The position numbers were made by a program, and so were the translations under genes. From Bradyrhizobium sp. (GTDB taxonomy: Bacteria; Pseudomonadota; Alphaproteobacteria; Rhizobiales; Xanthobacteraceae), in the NCBI RefSeq assembly GCF_030646015.1, contig NZ_JAUSLT010000133.1, positions 1 to 49,090 on the forward strand: a stretch of 49,090 bases of DNA. The letters are read 5' to 3'. Positions 17,028 through 25,303 of the stretch are shown piece after piece (position 1 is the stretch's first letter; every line of letters begins with the position of its first letter). The notes beneath the pieces are model-generated. The model was not told the origin of the DNA and ran no database searches. It saw only the letters and a program-made list of their open reading frames with translations.

Positions 17028-18461
17028 ATGAACGCCAGCAAATCTCCCACTGAAACCGTCCACATCATCGGCGCCGGCCTCGCCGGCTCGGAAGCGGCCT
17101 GGCAGGTCGCTAATACAGGCGTCGCCGTGGTCCTGCACGAGATGCGCCCTGTCAGGATGACCGAGGCCCATCGGACCGATGGCCTGGCCGAGCTGGTCTG
17201 CTCCAACTCCTTCCGCTCCGATGATGCCGCCAACAACGCCGTGGGGCTGCTGCATGCCGAAATGCGCCGGCTGGGCTCGCTGATCATGCGGGCCGCCGAC
17301 GCCAACCAGGTGCCCGCCGGCGGCGCCCTGGCGGTGGACCGTGACGGCTTCTCCGCCGCCGTCACCAAGGCCCTCAACGAACATCCCCTGATCGAGATCG
17401 ACCGTACCGAGGTCGGCGGCCTGCCGCCGGCCGATTGGGGCAATGTCATCGTCGCGACCGGCCCCCTCACCTCCGCCCCGCTCGCGGAAGCCATCCGCGA
17501 GCTATCCGGCGAGGACGCGCTGGCGTTCTTCGACGCCATCGCGCCGATCGTGCACCGCGATTCCATCGACATGTCGGCGGCATGGTTTCAGTCGCGCTAC
17601 GACAAGGTCGGCCCCGGCGGCACCGGCGCCGACTACATCAACTGCCCCATGAACAAGGAGCAGTACGACGCCTTCGTCGACGCCCTGATCGCAGGCGAGA
17701 AGACCGACTTCAAGGAGTGGGAAACCAACACCCCCTATTTCGACGGCTGCCTGCCGATCGAGGTGATGGCCGAGCGCGGCCGCGAAACGCTGCGCCACGG
17801 GCCGATGAAGCCGGTCGGGCTTACCAATCCGCACGATCCGACCGTGAAGGCCTACGCCATCGTGCAGCTGCGCCAGGACAACAAGCTCGGCACGCTCTAC
17901 AATCTGGTCGGCTTCCAGACCAAACTGAAGCACGGCGCCCAGCAGCGCGTGTTCCGCACCATTCCCGGGCTCGAGAATGCCGAATTTGCCCGGCTCGGCG
18001 GCTTGCACCGCAACACCTTCCTGAATTCGCCAAAACTGCTGGACACGCAGCTGCGGTTGCGCGCCGAGCCGCGGCTGCGCTTCGCGGGACAAATGACCGG
18101 CTGCGAGGGTTACGTGGAATCCGCCAGCATCGGGTTGATCGCCGGCCTCTACGCCGCCGCCGATGCCCGCGCCGCATCGCTGGCGCCGCCGCCTTCGACC
18201 ACGGCGCTGGGGTCGCTGCTCGGCCACATCACCGGCGGCCATATCGAGACCATCGATGCCGGCCCGCGCTCGTTCCAGCCGATGAACATCAATTTCGGAC
18301 TGTTTCCGCCGCTGGCCAGCGCTCCCACCAAAAAGCCCGACGGCACCCGATTGCGCGGCAACGAAAAGACCGTGGCCAAGAAGCAGGCGATGAGCGCCCG
18401 GGCGCTGTCGGATCTCGATCGCTGGATAGCCGATCACTTACGCGTTGCAGCGGCGGCGTGA
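17028..18461 (+). CDS. trmFO: tRNA (uracil-5-)-methyltransferase, folate/FAD-dependent
   Basis: TrmFO methylates U54 of tRNA using methylenetetrahydrofolate and FADH2. The 477-residue protein has the N-terminal FAD Rossmann motif VHIIGAGLAGSEAAWQ (11-26), the family block LAELVCSNSFRSDDAANNAVGLLHAEMRRLGSLI with the conserved Cys in CSNS, then QAPAGGALAVDR-type and CEGYVESASIGL motifs near the C-terminus. The ATG at 17028 was chosen because the GIDA-like fold begins just after it. It is followed by a kinase-like gene after 7 bases, so the two are probably co-transcribed. Confidence 0.97.
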   Translation: MNASKSPTETVHIIGAGLAGSEAAWQVANTGVAVVLHEMRPVRMTEAHRTDGLAELVCSNSFRSDDAANNAVGLLHAEMRRLGSLIMRAADANQVPAGGALAVDRDGFSAAVTKALNEHPLIEIDRTEVGGLPPADWGNVIVATGPLTSAPLAEAIRELSGEDALAFFDAIAPIVHRDSIDMSAAWFQSRYDKVGPGGTGADYINCPMNKEQYDAFVDALIAGEKTDFKEWETNTPYFDGCLPIEVMAERGRETLRHGPMKPVGLTNPHDPTVKAYAIVQLRQDNKLGTLYNLVGFQTKLKHGAQQRVFRTIPGLENAEFARLGGLHRNTFLNSPKLLDTQLRLRAEPRLRFAGQMTGCEGYVESASIGLIAGLYAAADARAASLAPPPSTTALGSLLGHITGGHIETIDAGPRSFQPMNINFGLFPPLASAPTKKPDGTRLRGNEKTVAKKQAMSARALSDLDRWIADHLRVAAAA

Positions 18462-18468
18462 GCATTTC

Positions 18469-19605
18469 ATGAGTCTACCGAAAGAAGACGCCGCCGTGCT
18501 GTCGGCGCGCTGGACCGAAGGCGTGCTATTGAAGCGCGACGTGTTTTCAACCGTCGAGCGCGGCCGCTTTCGAGGGGATGCCGGCGAAGTCGACGCCGTG
18601 CTGCGCCGGCTCGATCAGGTGCCTTGGTGGTCCTGGCTGCCGGCGCGTCATCTGTTCGGACGCGAGGCCCGCGCGCTGGCGCTGGCGCGCAACCTCGATG
18701 TCGGGCCGGAACTGTTGTGGGCCGGCAAACAGGCGCTGGTGCGCGGCTTCATCAATGGCGTGGCGCTGCAAATGGCCAAGCCGCACGGCGACGCCGCCTA
18801 TTTTCGCTCCGCCAAGCACGCGTTGCGGAAAATGCATCGCGCCGGCATCTGCCACAACGATCTCGCCAAGGAACAAAACTGGCTGCGCGGCACCGATGGC
18901 CGTGCCTATGTCACTGACTTCCAGCTCGCGGCCTGCTTCAAATCGCGCAGCAAGCTGTTCCGGATCGCGGCCTATGAGGATCTGCGGCATCTCCTCAAAC
19001 ACAAGCGCAGTTACGCGCCGGAGGCGTTGACGCCAAGCGAGCGCAAGATCCTCGCGCGCAAATCGGCTGTCGCGAGCCTCTGGCTGATGACCGGCAAGAA
19101 GGTCTATCGCGCCATCACCCGCGGCCTGTTCAATTTTACCGACCGCGAGGGCGGCGGCCGGCGGCTGGTCAACGACGCGCCGGTTCTGCTCGAACTGATC
19201 CGGAAAAATCCTGATGTCCGCGATGCCGCCATCGTCGCCTTCGCCGACCGCCGCACCGGCGTCGGGCTTTATGCGTTTGTGGAAGCCGATGGTACCGCGC
19301 TCGAGGAACGACTGCGCAGCGAGCTCACCGCCGCCAAGGGCCCCAAACCACCGGAACATATCCAGGTGGTGCAGGCGCTGCCGCGCGATGCCGCCGGCAA
19401 GCCCCGCACCGAGATTTTGCAACTCGTGGCGATGAACCAGCTCGATCTGATCGAGCCGATGATAGCCGGCGACGCCGACCGCGCGTTTTTGAAAAGCATT
19501 CTGGAGTCGCGGAAGAACTTGCGGGACCGGTTCAATTTCGAGGCGGGTGATTTGGCGCAAACGCCAACACACGCAACGGACGTCATCACCCGCGAAGGCG
19601 GGTGA
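18469..19605 (+). CDS. Kinase-like protein fused to an acyl-adenylate-enzyme (ANL) C-terminal domain
   Basis: A 378-residue protein of two parts. Residues about 15-235 look like a small protein/sugar-kinase fold: catalytic loop CHNDLAKEQN (His129, Asp131, Lys134, Asn137), a VTDFQ metal-binding motif (Asp150) and a REARAL helix (64-70) in the alphaC position. No typical VAIK lysine is visible. Residues about 237-325 resemble the C-terminal domain of AMP-forming ligases: LIRKNPDVRDAAIVAFADRRTGVGLYAFV, then VQALPRDAAGKPRTEIL, where Lys311 sits in the A10 lysine position. There is no matching N-terminal adenylation domain. It follows trmFO by 7 bases. The last seven residues and the stop codon come from a REP-like repeat, so the native C-terminus may have been altered. 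Confidence 0.78.
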   Translation: MSLPKEDAAVLSARWTEGVLLKRDVFSTVERGRFRGDAGEVDAVLRRLDQVPWWSWLPARHLFGREARALALARNLDVGPELLWAGKQALVRGFINGVALQMAKPHGDAAYFRSAKHALRKMHRAGICHNDLAKEQNWLRGTDGRAYVTDFQLAACFKSRSKLFRIAAYEDLRHLLKHKRSYAPEALTPSERKILARKSAVASLWLMTGKKVYRAITRGLFNFTDREGGGRRLVNDAPVLLELIRKNPDVRDAAIVAFADRRTGVGLYAFVEADGTALEERLRSELTAAKGPKPPEHIQVVQALPRDAAGKPRTEILQLVAMNQLDLIEPMIAGDADRAFLKSILESRKNLRDRFNFEAGDLAQTPTHATDVITREGG

Positions 19606-19680
19606 CCCAGTATTCCAGAGGCGCCTGAGATTCGATCGAGAGGCCGCGGCGTACTGGATCCCCGCATGCGCGGGGATGAC
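19582..19680. repeat. REP-like double-hairpin repeat, copy 2
   Basis: A 99-bp element, GTCATC to GATGAC, with the same two-hairpin layout as copy 1: CACCCGC-GAAG-GCGGGTG and CCCCGC-ATGC-GCGGGG, and inner arms of the CCAGTATTCC/TACTGGATCC type. It overlaps the last seven codons and the stop of the kinase-ANL gene and lies between two convergent genes. Confidence 0.85.
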
Positions 19681-19717
19681 GACCTGGGATGGCGCGACGT
19701 AGTGCACTCCCCTAAGC

Positions 19718-20578
19718 TTATGAGAACTCCCGCGACCTTGACGCCCGCCACAACGTCCACAGCGTCCGCAACCGCGACGTGACGTGTGGCTTGAATGGAT
19801 CGTTGTCCGCCCGCGACATCCGCTGCAGGTCGCAGCGGACCAGCGCCAGCGGCAGGAACACCGGCCTTACCTCCGACGGCACCTGCGACAGCAACGCAAG
19901 CGCCGTCTTCAGATGACCCCGCGCCTCGGCGATCAATTGATCCAGCACCGCGCGCAGTTTCGGCGTCTCCTTGCCGGCAAACACCTCTTCCATCCCGACG
20001 CCGTGCTGCTGCAGCAGTTGCAGCGGCACAAACAATTGGCGCCGTGACGCATCCAGCGGCAGCGCGGCCATCACCTGGGCGATGCCCTGCGCCAGGCCGG
20101 CATGGCGCGCGAGGTGTTCGATCTCATCGGATTGGCGGCCGCAGATTCCGGCGCCGAGCGACAGCAGCGCGCACGCGGTATCGTTGATGTAGCCTTCCAG
20201 CGCCGCCATGGTCGGCATCGGATCGTTGTAGAGATCGAGCTGGTGCTCGTCGATCAGCCGCGACAACCGCTCGACCGGCAGACGGCAGCTGCGGATCGCC
20301 AGCATCAGTTCAGCCGCCACCGGATTGCCCTCGACCCCGCCATGGCTCGTGCCCGCCAACGTGTCGGTCCACCATTGCAGGCGCATTTCACCGGGCAGCG
20401 GCTGGCTTACCTGCTCACGCACCCGGGAAATTTCGGCATTGAAGGCATAGATCGCCAGCAGCGCGCGGCGCTGGTCGGACGGCATGAACAGGGTGGAGGC
20501 GTAGCGGGCGAAATCATGGCTGCGCACGAGATCAGCGCAGAAGGCCGCGGATTCCCGGTTGCCCTCCCCGCCGCTCAT
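19718..20578 (-). CDS. Phytoene/squalene synthase-like protein, NDUFAF6 type
   Basis: A 286-residue protein of the squalene/phytoene synthase fold: CADLVRSHDFARYASTLFMPSDQRRALLAIYAFNAEISRVREQ, EMRLQWWTDTL, then YINDTACALLSLGA. The aspartate-rich motifs needed for prenyl transfer are not intact; the first site reads FNAEISRVRE. This is what is seen in the NDUFAF6-like branch, whose mitochondrial member is a complex I assembly factor, so an assembly role is inferred rather than carotenoid or hopanoid synthesis. The ATG overlaps the stop of the Mth938 gene (ATGA), and the gene ends the yajC-secDF cluster. Confidence 0.87.
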   Translation of the reverse strand: MSGGEGNRESAAFCADLVRSHDFARYASTLFMPSDQRRALLAIYAFNAEISRVREQVSQPLPGEMRLQWWTDTLAGTSHGGVEGNPVAAELMLAIRSCRLPVERLSRLIDEHQLDLYNDPMPTMAALEGYINDTACALLSLGAGICGRQSDEIEHLARHAGLAQGIAQVMAALPLDASRRQLFVPLQLLQQHGVGMEEVFAGKETPKLRAVLDQLIAEARGHLKTALALLSQVPSEVRPVFLPLALVRCDLQRMSRADNDPFKPHVTSRLRTLWTLWRASRSREFS

Positions 20579-20964
20579 GGCACCGCGATCAGCGCCGCCG
20601 CGACGCGCCGGCGTTCACCGATCATGATGTTGTAGGTGGTGATCGCGGGGCCCGTCTGCATCGTGTCCAGCATCACCCTCACCGCGCGCAGGGCATCACG
20701 CAGCGCGGTTGGAGCCAGCCAGACGCCGGTACCGGTGCCGATGATCAGGGTATCGATGCCACCAGCCGCTTCAAATACGCGGGCCAGCGAGGCCCTGTCG
20801 ATCTCCTCAGGCCGGGCGACCGGCCAGGCCCAGATCGCATCCGGCAGGCACAGCAGCGAGCCGCGGTGCGACATCTCGGCAAAGGCGAAGCCGCCCTTGC
20901 CGTAGGCCTCGATCGGCGCCGATCTCGGAAGATGCGGAGCGTCCGACGGAGCCGGCATCGTCAC
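20575..20964 (-). CDS. Mth938-domain protein, NDUFAF3 type
   Basis: A 129-residue protein with a single Mth938 (DUF498) domain: PIEAYGKGGFAFAEMSHRGSLLCLPDAIWAWPV, LIIGTGTGVWLAPTALRDALRAVRVMLDTMQTGPAITTYNIMIGERRRVAAALIAVP. The GTG..., TGPAITTYN and ERRRVAAALI blocks are typical. The eukaryotic relative NDUFAF3 is a mitochondrial complex I assembly factor, and alphaproteobacterial copies next to secDF are a recognised gene order. It overlaps secF (ATGA, 20961-20964) and the next gene (ATGA, 20575-20578), so all three are translationally coupled. Confidence 0.93.
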   Translation of the reverse strand: MTMPAPSDAPHLPRSAPIEAYGKGGFAFAEMSHRGSLLCLPDAIWAWPVARPEEIDRASLARVFEAAGGIDTLIIGTGTGVWLAPTALRDALRAVRVMLDTMQTGPAITTYNIMIGERRRVAAALIAVP

Positions 20965-21962
20965 TTCCTGGACGGTTTTTCCGGCGCGTCCCGGTTAATC
21001 CCGACGCCGAGATAGATCAGGATCGGTGCCGCGATGAAGATCGAGGTGTAGGTGCCGACCAGCACGACGCCAAAAATCATCACGGCGGTGAAGCTGTGGA
21101 TGGCATGGCCGCCGAACATGAACAGCGCCAGCAAGGCCAGCGTCACGGTGACGTGCGTGATGATCGAGCGCGACAGCGTCGAGTTGATGGACTCGTTGAG
21201 CAATTCCGGCATCGGCATCTTCTTGTAACGCCGCAGCATTTCCCTGATGCGGTCGTAGATCACGACGGTGTCGTTGAGGGAATAGCCCAAAATCGTCAGC
21301 AGCGCCGCGATACTGGTGAGATCGAAATCGACCTGGCTGATCGACATGAAGCCGATGGTGAGAACGATGTCATGGACGTTGGCGATCATGGCGCCGAGCG
21401 CGAACTGCCATTCGAACCGGAACCAGAGATAGATCAGGATGGCGAAGATCGCGAGCATCAGGCCCAGCATGCCCTTGGCCAGCAATTCGCCGGATACCCG
21501 CGGACCCACCACTTCGACCCTGCGGTATTCGACGGCCTCGCCGAGCGCGCCGCGGATTTTTTGCACGGCCACCTGCTGAGCGGCGTCACCGCCGGGCTGC
21601 TCGCCCACGCGGATCAGCACGTCGGCGGGCCCGCCGAACTGCTGCAGCTGAACGTCGCCGAGCCCGAGGCCGCCCAGCGTTGCCCGCATCGAGGCGATAT
21701 CGGCCGTCCCTGATTTGGCCTGCACTTCCAGCAGCGTGCCGCCCTTGAAGTCGATGCCGAAATTCAGCCCGTGGGTGAAGAAAAGTACGATCGCGGCGAT
21801 CGAGAGCAGCGCCGAAATCGGAAAGCTGATACGGCGAAAGCGGGTGAAATCGAACTTGGTGTCGTCGGGCACGATGCGCAGCGACGGCAGCCAGCCGAAG
21901 CAGGCGACCACCGTCAGCACGGCTATCAGGACGCCGAGTCCGATGAGAACGAGATTTGTCAC
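20961..21962 (-). CDS. secF: Protein translocase subunit SecF
   Basis: SecF works with SecD at the Sec translocon and uses the proton gradient to complete export. The 333-residue product has the first membrane segment, then FDFTRFRRISFPISALLSIAAIVLF, FGIDFKGGTLLEVQ and the C-terminal five-helix bundle. That bundle includes FALGAMIANVHDIVLTIGFMS and LTILGYSLNDTVVIYDRIRE, which carries the family D/R signature. I place the start at GTG (21962): it follows AGGGAAT and leaves 14 bases after the secD stop. An in-frame ATG at 22007 would overlap secD by 31 bases. It overlaps the Mth938 gene by ATGA. Confidence 0.95.
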   Translation of the reverse strand: MTNLVLIGLGVLIAVLTVVACFGWLPSLRIVPDDTKFDFTRFRRISFPISALLSIAAIVLFFTHGLNFGIDFKGGTLLEVQAKSGTADIASMRATLGGLGLGDVQLQQFGGPADVLIRVGEQPGGDAAQQVAVQKIRGALGEAVEYRRVEVVGPRVSGELLAKGMLGLMLAIFAILIYLWFRFEWQFALGAMIANVHDIVLTIGFMSISQVDFDLTSIAALLTILGYSLNDTVVIYDRIREMLRRYKKMPMPELLNESINSTLSRSIITHVTVTLALLALFMFGGHAIHSFTAVMIFGVVLVGTYTSIFIAAPILIYLGVGINRDAPEKPSRK

Positions 21963-21976
21963 AGCGGATGCATTCC

Positions 21977-23578
21977 CTAGATCGGCACGGTCTGCGGCCG
22001 CTTCCATCTCACCCAGGCCGCCACGATCAGGGCGGTGAGCGTGAACGCGGTAAAGACCGTGGTGATGATGCCGATGCCGAGCGTCACGGCAAAGCCGCGC
22101 ACCGGCCCGGTGCCGATAAAGAACAGGACGGCGGCGGCGATGAAGGTGGTGATGTTGGAATCCAGAATCGTCGACAAAGCGCGCCGGAAGCCGGCATCGA
22201 TCGCGTTGATCGCACTACGTCCGCCGCGCAATTCCTCGCGGATGCGCTCATAGATCAGCACGTTGGAGTCCACCGCGATACCGACGGTGAGCACGATGCC
22301 GGCGATACCGGGCAGCGTCAGCGTGGCGTTCAGCAGCGACAATATGCCGAAGATCATCGCCACGTTGATGGCGACCGCGATGTTGGCGAACACGCCGAAC
22401 AGCCGGTAGGTCAGCAGCATGAAAACGATGACCAGGATCGAGCCGACATAGGCGGCGAGTTCACCCTTCTGGATCGAATCCTGACCAAGCCCGGGTCCGA
22501 CGGTTCGCTGCTCGATGACCTTCAACGGCGCCGGCAGTGCGCCGGCGCGCAAGAGAATGGCGAGATCGTTGGCCGACTGCACGGTGAAGCTGCCGGAAAT
22601 CTGACCCGACCCGCCGGTGATGGGTTCGCGGATGACGGGCGCCGAGATCACCTTGTTGTCGAGCACGATCGCAAAGCGTTGCCCGACATTTTCGGAGGTC
22701 GCTTGCGAGAACTTGCGCGAGCCCGACGTATTGAACTTGAAGCTGACGATCGGTTCGCCCGAACGCTGGTCGAAACCGGGCTGAGCGTCGGTCAGGTCGC
22801 CGCCGGAAACCAGCACCTGCTTCTTGATAACCTCGGGCGGCCTGCCCGCCTCCGTGCTCTGCAGCAGCTCCGAATCCGGCGGAATACTTCCCGCCACCGC
22901 TTGATCCGGCGAGATCGTCGCATCGACCATGCGAAAATCCATTTTCGCGGTCTTGCCCAACAGGTCGATCAGGCGTGACGGATCGCCCAGTCCCGGCACC
23001 TGCACCACGATGCGGTCCAGCCCCTGGCGCTGGATCAGCGGCTCCACGGTGCCGAGTTCGTTGACCCGGCGCTCGACGATCTGGATCGACTGTTCGACGG
23101 CCTTCCTGACGTGGTCGGTCACGGCCGCCGTCGGCACGGTCAGCCGGATCAGACCGCCGCCGGCATCGCTGACTTCGAGGCTGCGCTGGCCGCTGGACCC
23201 GAGCAAACCGCCGAGCGGCTGCGATAACTCGCGCAGTTTGGTGAGCGCCGTCGGCAGGTCGCCTTCCTTGGTGATGCGGACCTCGGCGTAATCCGTGCGG
23301 GCCGTGAGCCCGGTGTAGACGATCTTGTTTTCACGCAACACACGGCGAACATCATCGCGCACCTGGTCGACTTTGTCCTTCTTGACCGCATTGGCGTCGA
23401 CCTCGAGCAGAAGGTGCGAACCGCCCTGCAGATCGAGGCCCAGCACCAGATGGCGCTGCGCCCAGAGCGGCCAGGTCTTGACCTGCGCTTCGGGAAAGAA
23501 GTTCGGAACGGCGCAAAGGCATACGATCAGCGCCGTGAGGATGATCGCCAGCGTCTTCCACCGCGAGAAATACAGCAT
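21977..23578 (-). CDS. secD: Protein translocase subunit SecD
   Basis: SecD, with SecF and YajC, uses the proton motive force to pull exported proteins from SecYEG. The 533-residue product has TM1 at the start (MLYFSRWKTLAIILTALIVCLCAVPNFF), the family block LGLDLQGGSHLLLEVD near 49-64, a large periplasmic head, and the terminal RND-like bundle with SVLVIVF, VLTVGIAVDSNVLIYERIREELRGG and the conserved Asp. Length fits alphaproteobacteria. yajC lies 42 bases upstream; secF follows after 14 bases, so this is one operon. Confidence 0.97.
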   Translation of the reverse strand: MLYFSRWKTLAIILTALIVCLCAVPNFFPEAQVKTWPLWAQRHLVLGLDLQGGSHLLLEVDANAVKKDKVDQVRDDVRRVLRENKIVYTGLTARTDYAEVRITKEGDLPTALTKLRELSQPLGGLLGSSGQRSLEVSDAGGGLIRLTVPTAAVTDHVRKAVEQSIQIVERRVNELGTVEPLIQRQGLDRIVVQVPGLGDPSRLIDLLGKTAKMDFRMVDATISPDQAVAGSIPPDSELLQSTEAGRPPEVIKKQVLVSGGDLTDAQPGFDQRSGEPIVSFKFNTSGSRKFSQATSENVGQRFAIVLDNKVISAPVIREPITGGSGQISGSFTVQSANDLAILLRAGALPAPLKVIEQRTVGPGLGQDSIQKGELAAYVGSILVIVFMLLTYRLFGVFANIAVAINVAMIFGILSLLNATLTLPGIAGIVLTVGIAVDSNVLIYERIREELRGGRSAINAIDAGFRRALSTILDSNITTFIAAAVLFFIGTGPVRGFAVTLGIGIITTVFTAFTLTALIVAAWVRWKRPQTVPI

Positions 23579-23620
23579 CGAGTTGACCCGTCAAATCAGG
23601 AGCATGCGGCGCGCAAGAAG

Positions 23621-23992
23621 CTAGCTCGCGGACGTCTCGTCCTTGTCCTTGGCGGTTTCGGCCTTTTCCTTCGCCGGCTCGCCCTTGGCGCGCACGCCGG
23701 AAATCATCTGCCGCATCTGCCGCACGCGGACGCCGTCGGAGATCTCGAACTCGATCTGGTCGTCGTCGACCACTTTGGTCACTTTTCCGACCAGGCCGCC
23801 AGACGTGACGACCGTGTCGCCGCGGCGGATGTTCTTCACCAGTTCGGCGTGGTCCTTCACCTTCTTCTGCTGCGGCCGCAGAATCAGGAAGTACATGATC
23901 ACGAAGATCAGCGCGAACGGCAGCAGCGACATCAACATGCTGTTGGTATCGCCGCCGGCCGCGGCCTGGGCAAACGCAGGAGTAATCAGCAT
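23621..23992 (-). CDS. yajC: Preprotein translocase subunit YajC
   Basis: A 123-residue small membrane protein of the SecDF-YajC complex. It has one transmembrane helix (about 19-41, SMLMSLLPFALIFVIMYFLILRPQQKK) with the hallmark PQQKK just inside. The cytosolic domain DHAELVKNIRRGDTVVTSGGLVGKVTKVVDDDQIEFEISDGVRVRQMRQMI follows. The tail from about residue 100 (Lys/Glu/Ala-rich, ending DKDETSAS) is longer than in E. coli. It is the first gene of the cluster; the divergent DUF815 gene begins 180 bases away and the two promoters face each other. Confidence 0.96.
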   Translation of the reverse strand: MLITPAFAQAAAGGDTNSMLMSLLPFALIFVIMYFLILRPQQKKVKDHAELVKNIRRGDTVVTSGGLVGKVTKVVDDDQIEFEISDGVRVRQMRQMISGVRAKGEPAKEKAETAKDKDETSAS

Positions 23993-24172
23993 TCGGACAA
24001 TCCTCGTGAAACGGGGGTAAACCAGCGACCCATCGGCGTCGGGCCGGTTCGGTCAAATTCGCGCGGACTATAGCGGCCAGCGCCCCAATTGCAACGCTGC
24101 CAGCCCCCTCATTTGGCCCGCTTGCGGCCTTCCGCAAGGCCCGATATGGGTGCGTCGTCAGGAACCCCCAAG

Positions 24173-25144
24173 ATGTCAAAAAAGCCCAGCAAAACAGGGT
24201 CTCGCGCCGCCTCCCGGGCTGGCCAGCGGAAATCGGCGAAGCCCGCGACAAAACGCCCGCCGGCCCCGCCAAAACAGGCCACCGACGAGCGGATCGCGCG
24301 CGCGCTCGAAACCATCGTGGCGCACCTCGCGGCCGCCTCGCCGGCGTCGAATGAGGCCTCCTCATTCGGCAGCGCCGACGCCTTCGTCTGGCACCCGAAT
24401 GGACGGCTGGCGCCGGTGCCGCGTGTCAGCCGGGTCGAGCTCGGCCTGCTCAAGGGCATCGAGCGGGTACGCGATATCCTGATCGAAAACACCGAGCGTT
24501 TCGCCGACGGCCTGCCCGCCAACAACGTGCTGCTGTGGGGCGCGCGCGGCATGGGCAAGTCGTCGCTGGTGAAGGCGGCGCATGCCAATATCAACCTCGA
24601 GCGCAAGCCGGCGCGACGCCTGAAGCTGGTCGAGATTCACCGCGAGGACATCGAGAGCCTGCCGGCGCTGATGGACAGGCTGCGCCGCTCGGATTTCCGC
24701 TTCATCGTGTTCTGTGACGATCTGTCGTTCGACGGCAACGACGCCTCCTACAAGTCGCTGAAGGCGGTGCTGGAGGGCGGCATCGAGGGCCGCCCCGACA
24801 ATGTGATCCTGTACGCGACCTCCAACCGCCGGCATCTGCTGGCGCGCGAGATGATCGAGAACGAACGCTCGACCGCGATCAATCCCGGCGAAGCGGTCGA
24901 GGAGAAGGTCTCGCTGTCGGACCGTTTTGGCCTTTGGCTCGGCTTCCATCGTTGCAGCCAGGATGAATACCTTGCGATGGTGAAGGGTTATTGCGCCCAT
25001 TTCGGTATCAAGCTCGCGGAAGCCGAACTCGAGCGCGAGGCGCTCGAATGGTCGACCACGCGCGGCTCGCGATCGGGGCGCGTGGCCTGGCAGTTCACGC
25101 AGGAACTGGCGGGACGGCTCGGGGTGCGGCTGAAGCCGGACTGA
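24173..25144 (+). CDS. DUF815 family P-loop ATPase
   Basis: A 323-residue AAA-type ATPase. A basic, proline-rich disordered head (1-45) precedes the core, with Walker A LLWGARGMGKSSLVKA near 121-136 and Walker B RFIVFCDDLSFDGND. A sensor stretch VILYATSNRRHLL and a C-terminal helical lid EYLAMVKGYCAHFGI follow. These are the DUF815 (COG2607) features. The family's role is undefined; P-loop NTPases of this kind often act in remodelling. I chose the ATG at 24173 (AGGAACCCCCAAG precedes it) over the in-frame ATG at 24146. A dispersed palindromic repeat follows. Convergent with the MFS transporter gene. Confidence 0.9.
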   Translation: MSKKPSKTGSRAASRAGQRKSAKPATKRPPAPPKQATDERIARALETIVAHLAAASPASNEASSFGSADAFVWHPNGRLAPVPRVSRVELGLLKGIERVRDILIENTERFADGLPANNVLLWGARGMGKSSLVKAAHANINLERKPARRLKLVEIHREDIESLPALMDRLRRSDFRFIVFCDDLSFDGNDASYKSLKAVLEGGIEGRPDNVILYATSNRRHLLAREMIENERSTAINPGEAVEEKVSLSDRFGLWLGFHRCSQDEYLAMVKGYCAHFGIKLAEAELEREALEWSTTRGSRSGRVAWQFTQELAGRLGVRLKPD

Positions 25145-25156
25145 CCGCTGATACGT

Positions 25157-25229
25157 GTCCCGGACGCGGTGCAGCGTCCTCCCGGCGATGCGAAGCATCG
25201 TCCGGCACGCTGCTCCGCAGAGCCGGGAC
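25157..25229. repeat. Dispersed palindromic repeat between convergent genes
   Basis: Arms GTCCCGG (25157-25163) and CCGGGAC (25223-25229) bound about 73 bases that also contain GATGCGAAGCATC, a nested palindrome. I recognise the TGTCCCGGACGCGGTGCAGC start as a Bradyrhizobium/Rhodopseudomonas dispersed repeat. It sits 13 bases past the DUF815 stop, in the gap before the convergent transporter, where it may act as a terminator. Confidence 0.7.
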
Positions 25230-25303
25230 CCACCGGGTTCAAGATGGCCCCCGGATCAGCAGCGCACCGCCAATGGCGCTACGTCGGGGGAACGTCGTGA
25301 AAG

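Noticed and set aside
17502..18437. Minus-strand 311-codon frame over trmFO
   Set aside because: Antisense shadow of trmFO.
18547..19707. Minus-strand 386-codon frame over the kinase-ANL gene
   Set aside because: Antisense; starts in the repeat and has no protein features. The plus-strand frame carries the motifs.
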